From NCBI RefSeq assembly GCF_008634025.1, contig NZ_PDCM01000001.1, positions 4,310,501-4,374,500 of the forward strand: 64,000 nt of DNA. Reading direction: 5' to 3'. Each line of letters begins with the position of its first letter. Positions within the stretch are counted from its first letter, which is position 1. This document shows, one piece after another, positions 41,008 through 50,409 of this stretch. Both the position numbers and the translations under genes were made by a program. A model generated the notes under the pieces. The model was not told where the DNA came from and did no database searches. It worked only from the letters and a program-made list of their open reading frames with translations. The DNA comes from Streptomyces albofaciens JCM 4342 (GTDB taxonomy: Bacteria; Actinomycetota; Actinomycetes; Streptomycetales; Streptomycetaceae).

Positions 41008-42476
41008 ACGGCGACTTCCTCGGACGGTACGGCCGGCCGGACGCGCGGGCGGGCGGGGGACGCTGACGGTGTGGCCGGGGACGGGGGCCGGGCGGCCGGA
41101 GACCCGGACCGCGGCGCGGCCGGTACGGCGGGCGGCAGCACGCCGGGCAGCGCGTCCACCAGAGCCGTGAAGTCGCGCAGCACGGTGCGCGCGTCGGCGG
41201 CGGAGAGCAGGCACAGGGCCGCCATCGTGTTGGCACCGCCGGCGGGGTCGTAGACCGGCACGGCGCTGCCGTCGGGCAGGGAACTCTCCGGTACGACCGA
41301 GAGCATGCTGCCCTCGCTCAGCGCGACGGCCTCCTTCACCACGGGGAAGTCCCACAGCCTGCGGTCCCGCCAGGCCGCGCCGTGGCCGTCCACCGCGAGG
41401 ACGACGAGGGAACCCGCGGCGCCGCGTGCCTGCTCCGGGCCGAGGACCCGCTCGGGCCAGGCGACCGGGCGGCCCAGGAGGTGGTCCACGAGCATGCCGA
41501 CGACGTCGAGCCCGAACACCTCCTCGATCTGCGGGACGGTCATCGCGCCGCCGAACCGGGCGGCCGTCTCGATCAGCCACATGCGCCCGTCGGCGCCGAG
41601 CTTGATCTCGGTGTGGGTGCCGCAGTCGCGCAGGCCGAGGGCGTCGACGGCCTCCCGGGCGAGGGCGACGACGCGGTCCTGGAGGTCCGCGGGGAGCAGC
41701 GCGGGGGTGATGCCGGCGCGCTCGGTGAACGGCCGCACCGTCGGCATCCGGCCGCTGACGCAGACCGGCCGGAAGACGCCGCCGGTCACCACGCCCTCGA
41801 CGCTGACGTAGTCGCCCCAGCCGGGCTCGTCGAACCAGCCCGCGGTGTCGCCGGTCACGATCTCCTCGACCACGAAGTGCCCCGCCGCCTCGGCCACATG
41901 GAGCTCGGCGAAGCCCAGCCGGGCGGACCGGGCCATGGTCTCGCGCGAGCGCCGCCAGGCGGTGTCGGCCTCCTGAGGGGAGGCGATGATCTGGTGGGCG
42001 GTGGAACCGGCGCTCCAGGCCGCCTTGAGCAGCAGGGGAGCGGACAGGGCGGTGACGGCCTCGTGGAGGTCCGCCTGGGTGGTGACGGGGCGGAACGCGG
42101 GCTGCGGCAGGCCGTGCCGATGCCAGGTGTGCCGCATCATCCGCTTGTCGCGGGCGAGCGCGGCGGCGTCTCCCGCCCCGGCGAGACCGAGCGCCTCACA
42201 CGCCTCGGCGACGGCCACGACCGCGTACTCGGAGAAGGTGAGGACCGCGTCCGCGCCGACGGCTTCGGCCCGCGAGACGATCAACGAGACCAGGTCGGAC
42301 CGCTCCGCGTCGGTGGGCAGCACGACCGAGGCGCACAGTCGCTCCGCGGACGCGGCGACCGACGGCGGAAGTGCGCTGAGCGCCAGCAGGTGCACGTCCG
42401 CTCGCGCGGCTGCCCGGGACAGGACATGGCCGAGCGGCGGACCGCCCTTGGCGTGCACCAACAGCACCGTGCTCAC
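41004..42476 (-). CDS. ATP-grasp ligase (L-amino-acid ligase type)
   Basis: The 490-residue protein has the carboxylate-amine ligase ATP-grasp layout: a Rossmann-like N-terminus (TVLLVHAKGGPPLG), PLLLKAAWSAGS (ATP-binding Lys), HFVVEEIVTG, and GTHTEIKLGADGRMWLIETAARFGGAM with the metal-binding acids. This resembles amino-acid ligases of the BacD/YwfE group and vitamin or peptide ligases with similar C-termini. It would activate a carboxylate as acyl phosphate and couple it to an amine. The last 50 residues are Pro/Ser-rich. The start is GTG with GGGAG ten bases upstream. It leads the operon of PEP-synthase-like enzyme and MFS exporter. Confidence 0.85.
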   Translation of the reverse strand: MSTVLLVHAKGGPPLGHVLSRAAARADVHLLALSALPPSVAASAERLCASVVLPTDAERSDLVSLIVSRAEAVGADAVLTFSEYAVVAVAEACEALGLAGAGDAAALARDKRMMRHTWHRHGLPQPAFRPVTTQADLHEAVTALSAPLLLKAAWSAGSTAHQIIASPQEADTAWRRSRETMARSARLGFAELHVAEAAGHFVVEEIVTGDTAGWFDEPGWGDYVSVEGVVTGGVFRPVCVSGRMPTVRPFTERAGITPALLPADLQDRVVALAREAVDALGLRDCGTHTEIKLGADGRMWLIETAARFGGAMTVPQIEEVFGLDVVGMLVDHLLGRPVAWPERVLGPEQARGAAGSLVVLAVDGHGAAWRDRRLWDFPVVKEAVALSEGSMLSVVPESSLPDGSAVPVYDPAGGANTMAALCLLSAADARTVLRDFTALVDALPGVLPPAVPAAPRSGSPAARPPSPATPSASPARPRVRPAVPSEEVAV

Positions 42477-42900
42477 TGAGATTCGTCTCCCATCACTTGT
42501 CTGTTCGCTTGTCTGTCCGGGGCGTCGGGTGTCCGGCCGGGGCGTCGGGCCTCCGTCCGGGGGGAGCCGGGCCGTGGCCCGGCCCCGCTGCCCGGCCTGG
42601 TGCCGCTCGCCGGCCATGGCCGGGACACGGTGACGCAACCCGCGTAGAACACGGCGGGTAACCGGTGACACACACAAGGGAATCAGAAGGCGGGTGCCGG
42701 AAGTGCCGCCGGAGGCGGGCGCCAATCAGGCAAATGCCAAAGTCGTGGACATCGTTGGAGTGCGCGCGAAGGTGGTGGATCACCTATGGCAAGCTGCCCC
42801 GGCGACGCGCTCACGTATCGCGGTCGGCCGATAACCGAGCATGGCCGGACTCCGCACGGGATAGGCATCGCCATGTCACTTCCCGCCGCCCGGCGGGAAC
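42477..42900. other. Divergent promoter region between ATP-grasp operon and PAS-LuxR gene
   Basis: This 424-bp region must hold both promoters. No ORF with coding bias was found. Its right end carries a hairpin directly before the PAS-LuxR start codon (listed separately). Confidence 0.5.
42880..42899 (+). promoter_or_regulatory. Hairpin covering the ribosome-binding site of the PAS-LuxR gene
   Basis: TTCCCGCC and GGCGGGAA form a perfect 8-bp stem with loop GCCC, ending one base before the ATG at 42901. The only ribosome-binding-like bases (GGCGGG) are in the 3' arm, so the stem would hide them in mRNA. It could alternatively be a protein operator. Confidence 0.45.
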
Positions 42901-44208
42901 ATGGACGGAAAGGCCGTCGTGGACGATCCCGGTCTCAGAGCACTGCTGGAACGCCTCCCCGTCGCCTGGTGGGAGGCCGACGAGCAGGGGCGCGTCAAGG
43001 AGCGGGGCGGCGGGGCCTTCGCCGACCTGCCCACCGCGCAGCGCTTCCTGGACCGCGCGCGCCAAGAGCTGTCCGCTCCGGGAGACGCCCTCCAGGACGG
43101 CCACCCCCTGCTCCGGTTCGACGGCCGGACCTTCCACGTGAGATGGCCCCGGGACGGGAGCCGGGGGTGGACGCGCGGGCTCGCGATGGAGGCCGGCGCG
43201 CAGCCCGCGGGCGGCCGGCCGTACGCCGCTTTCGCGGACTTCGCCGACTTCGCGCCGGCCGCGGCATTCCTCCGCGACCGCGACGGCCGCTACTTATGGG
43301 CCAATCACGCCTACGCGCATCTCTACGGCACCACACCGGAGCGGGTCGTCGGCAGCCGGATCGAGGACCTCGACACCCCCTCCGACGCCGCCCGGTTCCG
43401 GGCCCTGGACCAGGAGATCCTCCGCCGCGGCAAGCCGGTCCGCCACCACCTGCGCTATCACCGTTCGGACGGCAGCACGGGGCAGGCGGCCGGCCACCGC
43501 TTCCCGGTCCAGGAGAACGGCCGGACCTGTGTGGCCGGGATCTACGTCGACATCACCGACCACGTCCGCGCGACGAGCCAGCGCCAGGAGGCCGAGGAGA
43601 AGCTGCGCGCGCTGCGGGACTACAGCGGTCTGCCCTGCGCGCTGCTCTCGGTCGGGGGCCGTATAGAGCAGGCGGGTACGGCCGCCGCCGAACTGTTCCG
43701 GACACGGCTGTCCGACCTCGTCGGCCGCCGCGCGCACACCCTGCTCGCCGCCACGCCCGACCTCCGTCCCCTGCGCCGCGCCTGGGAGGGGCTGATCACC
43801 CGCCGCATCAGGCGGGCGGAGACCTCCGCCGTCCTCGTGGACACCGAGGGGCGCCAGCGCCGCGCGCAGCTTCACCTGTCCACGGTGAGCGGGCCCGTCG
43901 GCCGTGTCGCGCACGTGTGGGCCGTCGTCACCGACCAGAGCATCGCCCACGAGGCCCACCCGCCGCTCACCGCCACGCAGATCCGCATACTGTCCCTGCT
44001 CGCCGGCGGCAGCACCAACGGCGAGATCGCCGCCGCGCTGAAGCTCTCCCGGCAGGCGGTCGACTACCACCTCAGCCGGCTCCGGGACCTGCTGGGCGCC
44101 GAGACCAGGCCCGCCCTCGTCGCCCGTGCCTACGTCCTGGGCATCCTCGCCCCCCGCGCCTGGCCGCCGCGCCCGGCCGCGACCCACGACCCGCTCAGCT
44201 CACGCTGA
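42901..44208 (+). CDS. PAS-LuxR family transcriptional activator
   Basis: The 435-residue regulator has a PAS-like domain at about residues 110-225 (FLRDRDGRYLWANHAYAHLYG, then AGIYVDITDHVRA), a second PAS-like region at about 240-350, and a C-terminal LuxR HTH (LTATQIRILSLLAGGSTNGE, LSRQAVDYHLSRLRDLLGA, ALVARAYVLGIL). The HTH resembles PimM-type PAS-LuxR activators of polyene clusters, whose operator is found upstream of PKS1 here. Codon 132 (43294-43296) is TTA, so translation should need the bldA tRNA. It is divergent from the ATP-grasp operon and could control that, the PKS, or both. Confidence 0.88.
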   Translation: MDGKAVVDDPGLRALLERLPVAWWEADEQGRVKERGGGAFADLPTAQRFLDRARQELSAPGDALQDGHPLLRFDGRTFHVRWPRDGSRGWTRGLAMEAGAQPAGGRPYAAFADFADFAPAAAFLRDRDGRYLWANHAYAHLYGTTPERVVGSRIEDLDTPSDAARFRALDQEILRRGKPVRHHLRYHRSDGSTGQAAGHRFPVQENGRTCVAGIYVDITDHVRATSQRQEAEEKLRALRDYSGLPCALLSVGGRIEQAGTAAAELFRTRLSDLVGRRAHTLLAATPDLRPLRRAWEGLITRRIRRAETSAVLVDTEGRQRRAQLHLSTVSGPVGRVAHVWAVVTDQSIAHEAHPPLTATQIRILSLLAGGSTNGEIAAALKLSRQAVDYHLSRLRDLLGAETRPALVARAYVLGILAPRAWPPRPAATHDPLSSR

Positions 44209-44425
44209 GACGCGGGGGCCGCGCCCGGGGCCGGGGCCCGCTCCCCGCTCACGCCCTTGCCCTCCGGCCGCCCGGCTACCGGCACCCCCAGCGGCCGGAC
44301 CAGGCCGGGGACGCCCCCGTCCAGGCGCTGCTCCTCCCCGTTTGCCCCCGGTACCCGGCACGGCCCGTTCCACAGGAAGACCCGTTCCGGGCCGCGTTTT
44401 CGGGCGTGCAGAGTGTGGAGGACAG

Positions 44426-44446
44426 GTGAATCACGCCAAAGCGTGA
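44426..44446 (+). other. Six-codon mini-ORF coupled to the lipoprotein start
   Basis: GTG with GGAGG four bases upstream reads MNHAKA and stops with a TGA that overlaps the GTG at 44443 (GTGA). The next frame starting at that GTG is the small lipoprotein gene. The arrangement suggests reinitiation, but so short an ORF can arise by chance. Confidence 0.3.
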
Positions 44447-44916
44447 GCACCGGCGAGAACTTCAGGTGGTTGCTCGGTTACCGTGTGGCCGTGGTGACCG
44501 GTGCGACGTCGGAGACGCGGCGGGCCGCGGGACGTGGGTTGTGGCTCGCTGTCCTGCTGGTCGCACTGATGCATGTCGTGGGCTGTTCGCACGGGCCGCT
44601 GGCCGACGGCTCCTGGCGGACCGACAGCCTCACGGCGGCGGGCCCCGTCTCGGCCGTCGAGCCGGACACGGCCACCGGGCAGTCCGCGGTCCGGTCGAGC
44701 GCCTGCGACAGCCCGCACCACGAGTCACAGCAGTGCGCGGGCGTCGACGAGCCGACGCGGAGGCAGACCGACGGGGGCAGGGGCGCGCTGCTTCCGCCCC
44801 CGCCACCGGGCACCGGAGTGGAGCCCCGCGTGCTGCCCGTGCGAGGGCCGCCGGTGCAGGAGCCCGTGCGCCCGAGCGGTGCGCCGCAAGCGATGTTGCA
44901 GGTGTGGCGGAGCTGA
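44443..44916 (+). CDS. Small putative lipoprotein
   Basis: The protein has up to 157 residues. A hydrophobic segment LWLAVLLVALMHVVGC ends in a passable lipobox (VVGC), so the product is predicted to be exported and lipid-anchored. The mature part is Ser/Pro/Gly-rich, with several Cys and His and the ending LQVWRS. The start is uncertain: GTG at 44443 (coupled to a mini-ORF), 44491 and 44494 are all in frame, and the later ones give a more usual signal length. No enzyme family is recognised. It precedes the PLP enzyme and MFS genes on the same strand, with 135 bp between. Confidence 0.55.
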   Translation: MSTGENFRWLLGYRVAVVTGATSETRRAAGRGLWLAVLLVALMHVVGCSHGPLADGSWRTDSLTAAGPVSAVEPDTATGQSAVRSSACDSPHHESQQCAGVDEPTRRQTDGGRGALLPPPPPGTGVEPRVLPVRGPPVQEPVRPSGAPQAMLQVWRS

Positions 44917-45051
44917 CAGGGCCCACCGCACCGTGAGCCGTCCCCTGGCGGGCCGGTGCGGCAGGACGAGCCCGTGTTCAGTCCCCCGACCCGTACACCG
45001 CCGTTCGCCGCTGTGCGCCTGTGCGCCGCGGACGGCGGTGGGAGATGCGTC

Positions 45052-46224
45052 ATGACGAACCCACACCTGTCATCCGTCCTGGACTTCCACCCTTCCTCTC
45101 CCGCCTCTTCCCCCGCCCAACTGCTGGCCGCCTCGGCGCGGTCGGCCGCCACACCGGCCGCCCTGGTCGGTGACACCCCCGTCCTGTGGGTGGGCGAGCC
45201 GTTCACCCCCGCCGGGCGCGGATTCTGGGCCAAGCTGGAGGGCCACAACCCCGGCGGCATCAAGGACCGCACCGCCCTGTACATGGTGGCCGCCGCCCGC
45301 GAGCGCGGGGACCTGCGGCCCGGCGCCCGGATCGTGGAGTCCACCTCCGGCACCCTCGGCCTCGGCCTGGCGCTGGCCGGCATCACCTTCGGCCACCCCG
45401 TGTCGGTGGTCACCGATCCCGGCATGGAGGCGCAGGTCACCGGGCTGCTACGGGCGTACGGCGCCGAGGTCCACACCGTCACCGCCCCGCACCCGGACGG
45501 CGGCTGGCAGCAGGCCCGCCGCGACAAGGTGGCCGAGCTGCTGGCCGCGTACCCGCACGCCTGGTGCCCGGACCAGTACCACAACCCCGACAACGTGGCC
45601 GCCTACCGGCCCCTGGCGCACGAGCTGGTCGCGCAGCTCGGCCGGATCGACACCCTGGTCGTCGCGGTCGGCACCGGCGGCCACTCCGCGGGCATCGGCC
45701 GCGTCCTGCGCGCCTTCTTCCCCGCGCTGCGGGTGGTGGGCGTGGACACCTGCGCCTCGACCATCTTCGGGCAGCCGGCCGGCACCCGGCTGATGCGCGG
45801 CCTGGGCTCGTCGATCTACCCGCGCAACGTCGCCTACGAGATGTTCGACGAGGTCCACTGGGTCGCCGCCCCGGAAGCGGTCTGGGCCGCCCGCGCCCTG
45901 GCCCGTACCCGGTACGCCACCGGCGGCTGGAGCGTGGGCGCGGTCGCGCTGGTCGCCCGCCACCTCGCCCGTACGTCCCCGGCGGAGGACCGTATCGCGG
46001 CGGTCTTCCCCGACGGCCCGCACCGCTACGTCTCCACCGTCTTCGACGACGACTACTGCCGTACCCACCGGTTGCTGCGACACGAACCGGCCGACGCCCC
46101 CGACGAGATCGCCCATCCCGCCCAGGCGGTGGTCACCCGCTGGACGCGCTGCCGCACCGTCACCGACCCCTGCCCCGCGTCCCCGAGCGCCACGGCCGAC
46201 GGCCTGAGCGGAGCGGCCCGGTGA
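45052..46224 (+). CDS. PLP-dependent cysteine-synthase-like enzyme
   Basis: The 390-residue protein is a fold-type II PLP enzyme. The PLP lysine is in [15 protein letters not shown]; the phosphate or substrate loop is [15 protein letters not shown], which resembles the cysteine synthase STSGNTG loop but has TL for NT; the glycine loop is [16 protein letters not shown]. It extends about 70 residues past a minimal cysteine synthase. Members of this group make cysteine, diaminopropionate or other beta-substituted alanines from O-activated serines. The start ATG has GGTGGGAG ten bases upstream. The next gene, an MFS exporter, overlaps by GTGA, so product and exporter are likely linked. Confidence 0.85.
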   Translation: MTNPHLSSVLDFHPSSPASSPAQLLAASARSAATPAALVGDTPVLWVGEPFTPAGRGFWAKLEGHNPGGIKDRTALYMVAAARERGDLRPGARIVESTSGTLGLGLALAGITFGHPVSVVTDPGMEAQVTGLLRAYGAEVHTVTAPHPDGGWQQARRDKVAELLAAYPHAWCPDQYHNPDNVAAYRPLAHELVAQLGRIDTLVVAVGTGGHSAGIGRVLRAFFPALRVVGVDTCASTIFGQPAGTRLMRGLGSSIYPRNVAYEMFDEVHWVAAPEAVWAARALARTRYATGGWSVGAVALVARHLARTSPAEDRIAAVFPDGPHRYVSTVFDDDYCRTHRLLRHEPADAPDEIAHPAQAVVTRWTRCRTVTDPCPASPSATADGLSGAAR

Positions 46225-47486
46225 GGAAAGTCCTCGTACAGACACGTTCGTTCAGCCCGGCCGCCCGGCTGTTGATGGTCAACCAGTTCGCCATCAACCT
46301 GGGCTTCTACATGCTCATGCCCTACCTGGCCGCTCACCTCGCCGGAGACCTGGGCCTGGCGGCCTGGGCGGTCGGCCTGGTGCTCGGCGTCCGCAACCTC
46401 TCCCAGCAAGGCATGTTCCTCATCGGCGGCACCCTCGCCGACCGCTTCGGCTACAAGCCGCCGATCCTGGCCGGCTGCCTGCTGCGCACCGGCGGCTTCG
46501 CCCTGCTGGGCTGGGTGGACAGCCTCCCGGCGCTGATCGCCGCGTCGGCGGCGACCGGGTTCGCCGGCGCCCTGTTCAACCCCGCGGTACGCGCTTACCT
46601 CGCCGCCGAGGCCGGCGAACGGCGGGTGGACGCCTTCGCCACCTTCAACGTCTACTACCAGGCCGGCATGCTGCTCGGCCCGCCGGCCGGACTGGCTCTG
46701 CTGGCCGCCGACTTCCGCGCCGTGTGCACCGTGGCCGCCGTGATCTTCGCCGCCCTCAGCGTGCTCCAGATCCGCGCCCTGCCCGCCCGGCGCGGCGCCA
46801 CCGGCTCCCGTCCGGAGGCCGGGGGCACGGCAGCGCGCTCGGTGTGGGCGCAGTGGCGGCAGGTCGCCGCCAACCGGCCGTTCCTGCTGTTCTCCGCCGC
46901 GATGATCGGCTCGTACGTGCTGACGTTCCAGGTCTACCTGGTGCTGCCGCTGGCCGCCGACGCCGCCCTCGGCGCGAACGGCACGAAGGCCACCAGCGCG
47001 CTGTTCGTCGTGTCCGCAGCGGTGGCGGTGGCCGGTCAACTGCGGCTGACAGGCTGGGCCAAGCGGCGCTTCACTCCCCATCAGGCCCTGACCGGCGGCC
47101 TGGCCGCGCTGGGTATCGCGTTCGCGCCCCTGGCGCTCGTCCCCGCCGGGTCGGGTGCCGCGGTGCTGGCGGCCCTGGTCGCCTCGGTCGCGGTGCTCGC
47201 CGCGGCCGGCGCGGTGGTCTACCCCTTCGAGATGGACACCGTCGTCGCCCTGTCCGGGAACAACCTGGTGGCCACCCACTACGGCTTCTACAACACCGTT
47301 TCGGGCCTCGGCATCACCCTGGGCAACCTGGCCCTGGGCGCACTGTGGGACGCCGCCCACGCCGACGCCCCCTGGCTGGTGTGGACGGCCCTGGCCCTCA
47401 CCGGAGCAGGATGCGCGACCGCGGTAGCCGCCCTCGCCCGCAACGGACACCTGAACAGCCCCGCCCCCCAGCCGGCCATCGCCTGA
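46221..47486 (+). CDS. MFS exporter coupled to the PLP enzyme
   Basis: The 421-residue protein has about 12 transmembrane helices, starting [20 protein letters not shown]. The MFS loop motif [17 protein letters not shown] lies between helices 2 and 3. It resembles the drug:proton antiporter-1 group (MdtH-like). The GTG start overlaps the PLP enzyme stop. It probably exports the small amino acid or peptide made by its partner. A hairpin at 47508-47538 ends the unit. Confidence 0.87.
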   Translation: MRKVLVQTRSFSPAARLLMVNQFAINLGFYMLMPYLAAHLAGDLGLAAWAVGLVLGVRNLSQQGMFLIGGTLADRFGYKPPILAGCLLRTGGFALLGWVDSLPALIAASAATGFAGALFNPAVRAYLAAEAGERRVDAFATFNVYYQAGMLLGPPAGLALLAADFRAVCTVAAVIFAALSVLQIRALPARRGATGSRPEAGGTAARSVWAQWRQVAANRPFLLFSAAMIGSYVLTFQVYLVLPLAADAALGANGTKATSALFVVSAAVAVAGQLRLTGWAKRRFTPHQALTGGLAALGIAFAPLALVPAGSGAAVLAALVASVAVLAAAGAVVYPFEMDTVVALSGNNLVATHYGFYNTVSGLGITLGNLALGALWDAAHADAPWLVWTALALTGAGCATAVAALARNGHLNSPAPQPAIA

Positions 47487-47507
47487 CCTGACCTCCCACC
47501 AACCCAC

Positions 47508-47538
47508 GGGTCCCCGCGCCGCTTCCGGCCGGGGACCC
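47508..47538. terminator. Terminator hairpin after the PLP enzyme-MFS pair
   Basis: GGGTCCCCG and CGGGGACCC form a 9-bp stem around a 13-base loop, 22 bp after the MFS stop. Part of the sequence (GCTTCCGGCCGGGGACC) is repeated immediately downstream, giving an alternative pairing. Confidence 0.6.
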
Positions 47539-47837
47539 GCTGCTTCCGGCCGGGGACCGACCTGCTGTGACGTCGGCTGATACCGCTGCCGGGGCAGCGC
47601 TGGTCCGTGTGTGGCCCGGACCTTGCGTGAGCGGTGCATCCCGAAGGCGTAGACCGAGCCCCGGAGCCCGATGCCTTCCCGCCTGAGCCTGGACGGGGGC
47701 GAGGCGACACGCCAACACCCCTTAGTCAAGGACCACATGAGGGTATGCGCCCGGGGTCCGGCCGGGAGCCTGCGTGGCGTCGCAGGCGTATAGTCCGCCC
47801 TGAGTACTCCACTTGGAATAGACGAACGGAGTGAGCC
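47539..47837. other. PadR promoter region with GAGTACTC palindrome
   Basis: This stretch holds no gene. The 8-bp palindrome GAGTACTC at 47802-47809 lies 28 bp before the PadR start, a plausible autoregulatory operator for the PadR-efflux pair. A second arm was not found, so the site is only a candidate. Confidence 0.35.
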
Positions 47838-48506
47838 GTGCCTTCTCCAAGATCACCAAAGCTCAATCTGATCTCGCTGGCCATTCTGGAGCTGCTGGAC
47901 GAGAGGAACATGCACCCGTACGAGATGCAGCAGACGCTGCGGGATCGGGGAAGGGACCGCCTCGTCAAGCTCACCGTGGGTTCCCTCTACCACGCGGTGG
48001 AGCGCCTGGAGAAGTTCCGTCTCATCGAAGCGGTGGACACCAGCCGGCAGGGCCGCCTTCCCGAGCGCACGGTGTATTCCATCACCGCGGACGGGCGAGC
48101 GGCCTTCACCGACCGGTTGCGCGAGATGGTGTCCACTCCCGCCCCCGAGTACCTCGAATTCCCCCTGGCTCTGGCCTTCTTGCACGTACTCGGGCGCGAG
48201 GAAGCCATCGAGTGGCTGACCTGGCGGGCAGCGATGCTGGAAGCCGAGATCGCCGCCGAGGAGACGGTGGCCGCCCGGCTCACCGGATTCGGGACCGAGG
48301 AGCTGTACTTCCTCGATCTGACCTGGCAGACGGCCGCCGCACGAGCCCAGCTGGAGTGGATCCGGACGGTCGTGGAACGGCTCGCGAGCGGTGCGTTGCC
48401 CTGGCCTTCAGAGGCGGCCGGCCGGCAGCAGGAGCTGAAGTTGCCGGAGCCCGGGCAGCCTGTGCACGGGCCGGCTGCCGACGACACCGGAAGCGAGGCG
48501 GGTTGA
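47838..48506 (+). CDS. PadR-family transcriptional regulator
   Basis: The 222-residue protein has an N-terminal PadR winged helix (LISLAILELLDERNMHPYEM, VGSLYHAVERLEKFRLIEAV) and a C-terminal Vir-type helical dimerisation domain (about residues 105-185). Residues 190-222 are a flexible tail. The start is GTG. PadR repressors typically control a neighbouring efflux gene and are released by its substrate. The downstream MFS gene overlaps by TGATG, so repressor and pump are co-transcribed and autoregulated. Confidence 0.9.
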   Translation: MPSPRSPKLNLISLAILELLDERNMHPYEMQQTLRDRGRDRLVKLTVGSLYHAVERLEKFRLIEAVDTSRQGRLPERTVYSITADGRAAFTDRLREMVSTPAPEYLEFPLALAFLHVLGREEAIEWLTWRAAMLEAEIAAEETVAARLTGFGTEELYFLDLTWQTAAARAQLEWIRTVVERLASGALPWPSEAAGRQQELKLPEPGQPVHGPAADDTGSEAG

Positions 48507-50113
48507 TGTCGCGCGTGCACGGGCGCAATCCATGGCCGGCGCTCGGCGCACTGTGCCTGGGACTGTTCATGATCCTGCTGGACACCACGATCGTGAACGT
48601 CGCCGTACCCAGCATGCTGACCGGGCTGCACGCGGGGATCGATGAAATCCTCTGGGTCGTCAACATCTACATCCTCGCCTACGCGGTGCCACTCGTCATC
48701 GCCAGCCGATTAGGGGACAGGTTCGGCCGGAAGCGGCTCTACCTCGTCGGCCTTGTGATCTTCACGCTGGCTTCGGGGTTGTGCGGCATGGCCGACACCG
48801 CCGGCCCGCTCATTGTTGCCCGAACGCTACAAGGCATCGGCGCAGCGCTGTTGAGCCCGCAGACGCTGGCCTTCATCACCGTCCTGTTCCCCGCCGACAA
48901 ACGCGGAGCCGCCCTGGGGGTGTGGAGCGCCGTGGCCGGCGTGTCGACCATCGCCGGACCGCTGCTCGGCGGCTTCATCGTGGAACGGCTCAGCTGGCAG
49001 TGGATTTTCTTCGTCAATGTGCCGATCGGCGTGATCGGGCTGTTCCTGATCCTGCTCTGGGTCCCCGAATCCCGCACCGGCCTCGCGCACCGCGTCGATC
49101 CGCTCGGTGCCGTGTTGCTGACCGGCGGCCTGTTCGCGATCACCTTCGGGCTCCTGGAAGGCAGCCGGTACGACTGGGGGACGATCACCGGCGGGCTGAC
49201 CATTCCGATGCTTCTGGTCGGCGGCTGTGTACTCCTGGCCGGCTTCGTGATGGCACAGTGGCGGTCGGCGGACCCCCTGGTCCCCTTGACGCTTTTCGCC
49301 GACCGCAACTTCACGCTCGCCAACGTGGTCGCCTTGGCGGTCGGCTTCGCCATGGTCAGCCTGCTGCCGCTGATGATTTTCCTCCAGGCGATCCTGGGAC
49401 TGTCCCCGCTGGAAGCCGGCGTGGTGACCGCGCCGGCGTCTTTGACCGCCGCCGCCATCGCCCCGTTCGCCGGCTTCCGTGCCGACCGGACCGGCGGCAA
49501 GTACTTGCTGATCGCCGGGCTCGGCGCCTTCGCTCTCGGCATCGGTGCCGCGGCTGTGGCCGCCAGACCGCACATAAGCAGCTGGCTGGTCCTGCCCGCC
49601 GTAGCGGTGATCGGAGTGGGAATCGGCCTCCTGTTCACCACGATGACCACCGTCGCCGTCGGGAACATCAGCCCGGAGCTCTCCGGCTCCGCCTCCGGTG
49701 TCTTCAACACGATCCGGCAACTGGGGCAGGCCCTGGGCACAGCCGCGGTAGGGGCACTGCTTCAGGGAACGCTCCGGCAGGAACTCCACGACGAGGCCGT
49801 CCGCCGCAGCATCGACGTGCCGATGGCCTACCGGAACGCGTTCATCAAGAGCTTCGCCGACGTGGGCGGTGGCAATCCGTTCATGAGCGCGCCGAAAGCA
49901 GCCGAAGCCCCGGGCGCCGTCGGAGCGCGCTTGCACCAACTGGGAACGGAAGTCTTCAACCAGGGATTCGTCAGCGCCATGCGCGGGACGCTCCTGCTCC
50001 CGATCGGGCTCTGTCTCGTGGCGGCCGTGTGCTGCTTGGGAATCACCTCCCGCCGGCGTGTGCAACGTGTCTCCGAGCAACCGGAACCGGTCCGGGCATT
50101 CGACCCGTCCTGA
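48506..50113 (+). CDS. DHA2-family (14-TM) MFS multidrug exporter
   Basis: The 535-residue protein has about 14 membrane helices. Signature motifs of the EmrB/QacA group are LDTTIVNVAVPSM in helix 1, GDRFGRKRLYLVG in loop 2-3 and GVWSAVAGVSTIAGPLLGG in helix 5 (motif C). It is a proton-driven exporter of hydrophobic or cationic drugs. Codon 69 (48710-48712) is TTA, so expression may depend on bldA. Partnered with the PadR regulator, it is probably a self-protection or general resistance pump. Confidence 0.93.
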   Translation: MSRVHGRNPWPALGALCLGLFMILLDTTIVNVAVPSMLTGLHAGIDEILWVVNIYILAYAVPLVIASRLGDRFGRKRLYLVGLVIFTLASGLCGMADTAGPLIVARTLQGIGAALLSPQTLAFITVLFPADKRGAALGVWSAVAGVSTIAGPLLGGFIVERLSWQWIFFVNVPIGVIGLFLILLWVPESRTGLAHRVDPLGAVLLTGGLFAITFGLLEGSRYDWGTITGGLTIPMLLVGGCVLLAGFVMAQWRSADPLVPLTLFADRNFTLANVVALAVGFAMVSLLPLMIFLQAILGLSPLEAGVVTAPASLTAAAIAPFAGFRADRTGGKYLLIAGLGAFALGIGAAAVAARPHISSWLVLPAVAVIGVGIGLLFTTMTTVAVGNISPELSGSASGVFNTIRQLGQALGTAAVGALLQGTLRQELHDEAVRRSIDVPMAYRNAFIKSFADVGGGNPFMSAPKAAEAPGAVGARLHQLGTEVFNQGFVSAMRGTLLLPIGLCLVAAVCCLGITSRRRVQRVSEQPEPVRAFDPS

Positions 50114-50244
50114 GTCTCTTCTGCCAGGGCAGACAAAGGTGTGTGAGGAACCGTTGGGTGTCGGCGAAAGCAAGCGAATCGCCTTGGGTGATTTGCACCC
50201 CTCGCGGACGGAGAGCCCGCCACCATGCCCGTCACAGTCGCCGC

Positions 50245-50370
50245 ATGACGCGAACGAAGGACCCAAGCAGCCCGTATCTGCTGCTGTCGATCACCATGGT
50301 GCTGTGGGGGAGCGCCTTCACCAGCTCCAAGCCGGTGGCGGAGCACGTGCCGCACACGGCGGTCGCCTTA
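50245..50370 (+). pseudogene. Truncated EamA/DMT transporter remnant
   Basis: From the ATG, MTRTKDPSSPYLLLSITMVL followed by WGSAFTSSKPVAEHVPHT reads as the first helix of an EamA-family transporter. After about 40 codons the similarity stops, and the frame continues only as an antisense shadow of the HAD gene. The rest of the gene is missing. The break near 50360 marks a deletion or junction between the PadR-efflux unit and the eight-gene operon. Confidence 0.6.
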
Positions 50371-50409
50371 CCCATGCCCCCCGAACAACTAACGAGCATC
50401 CGGGCCGGT

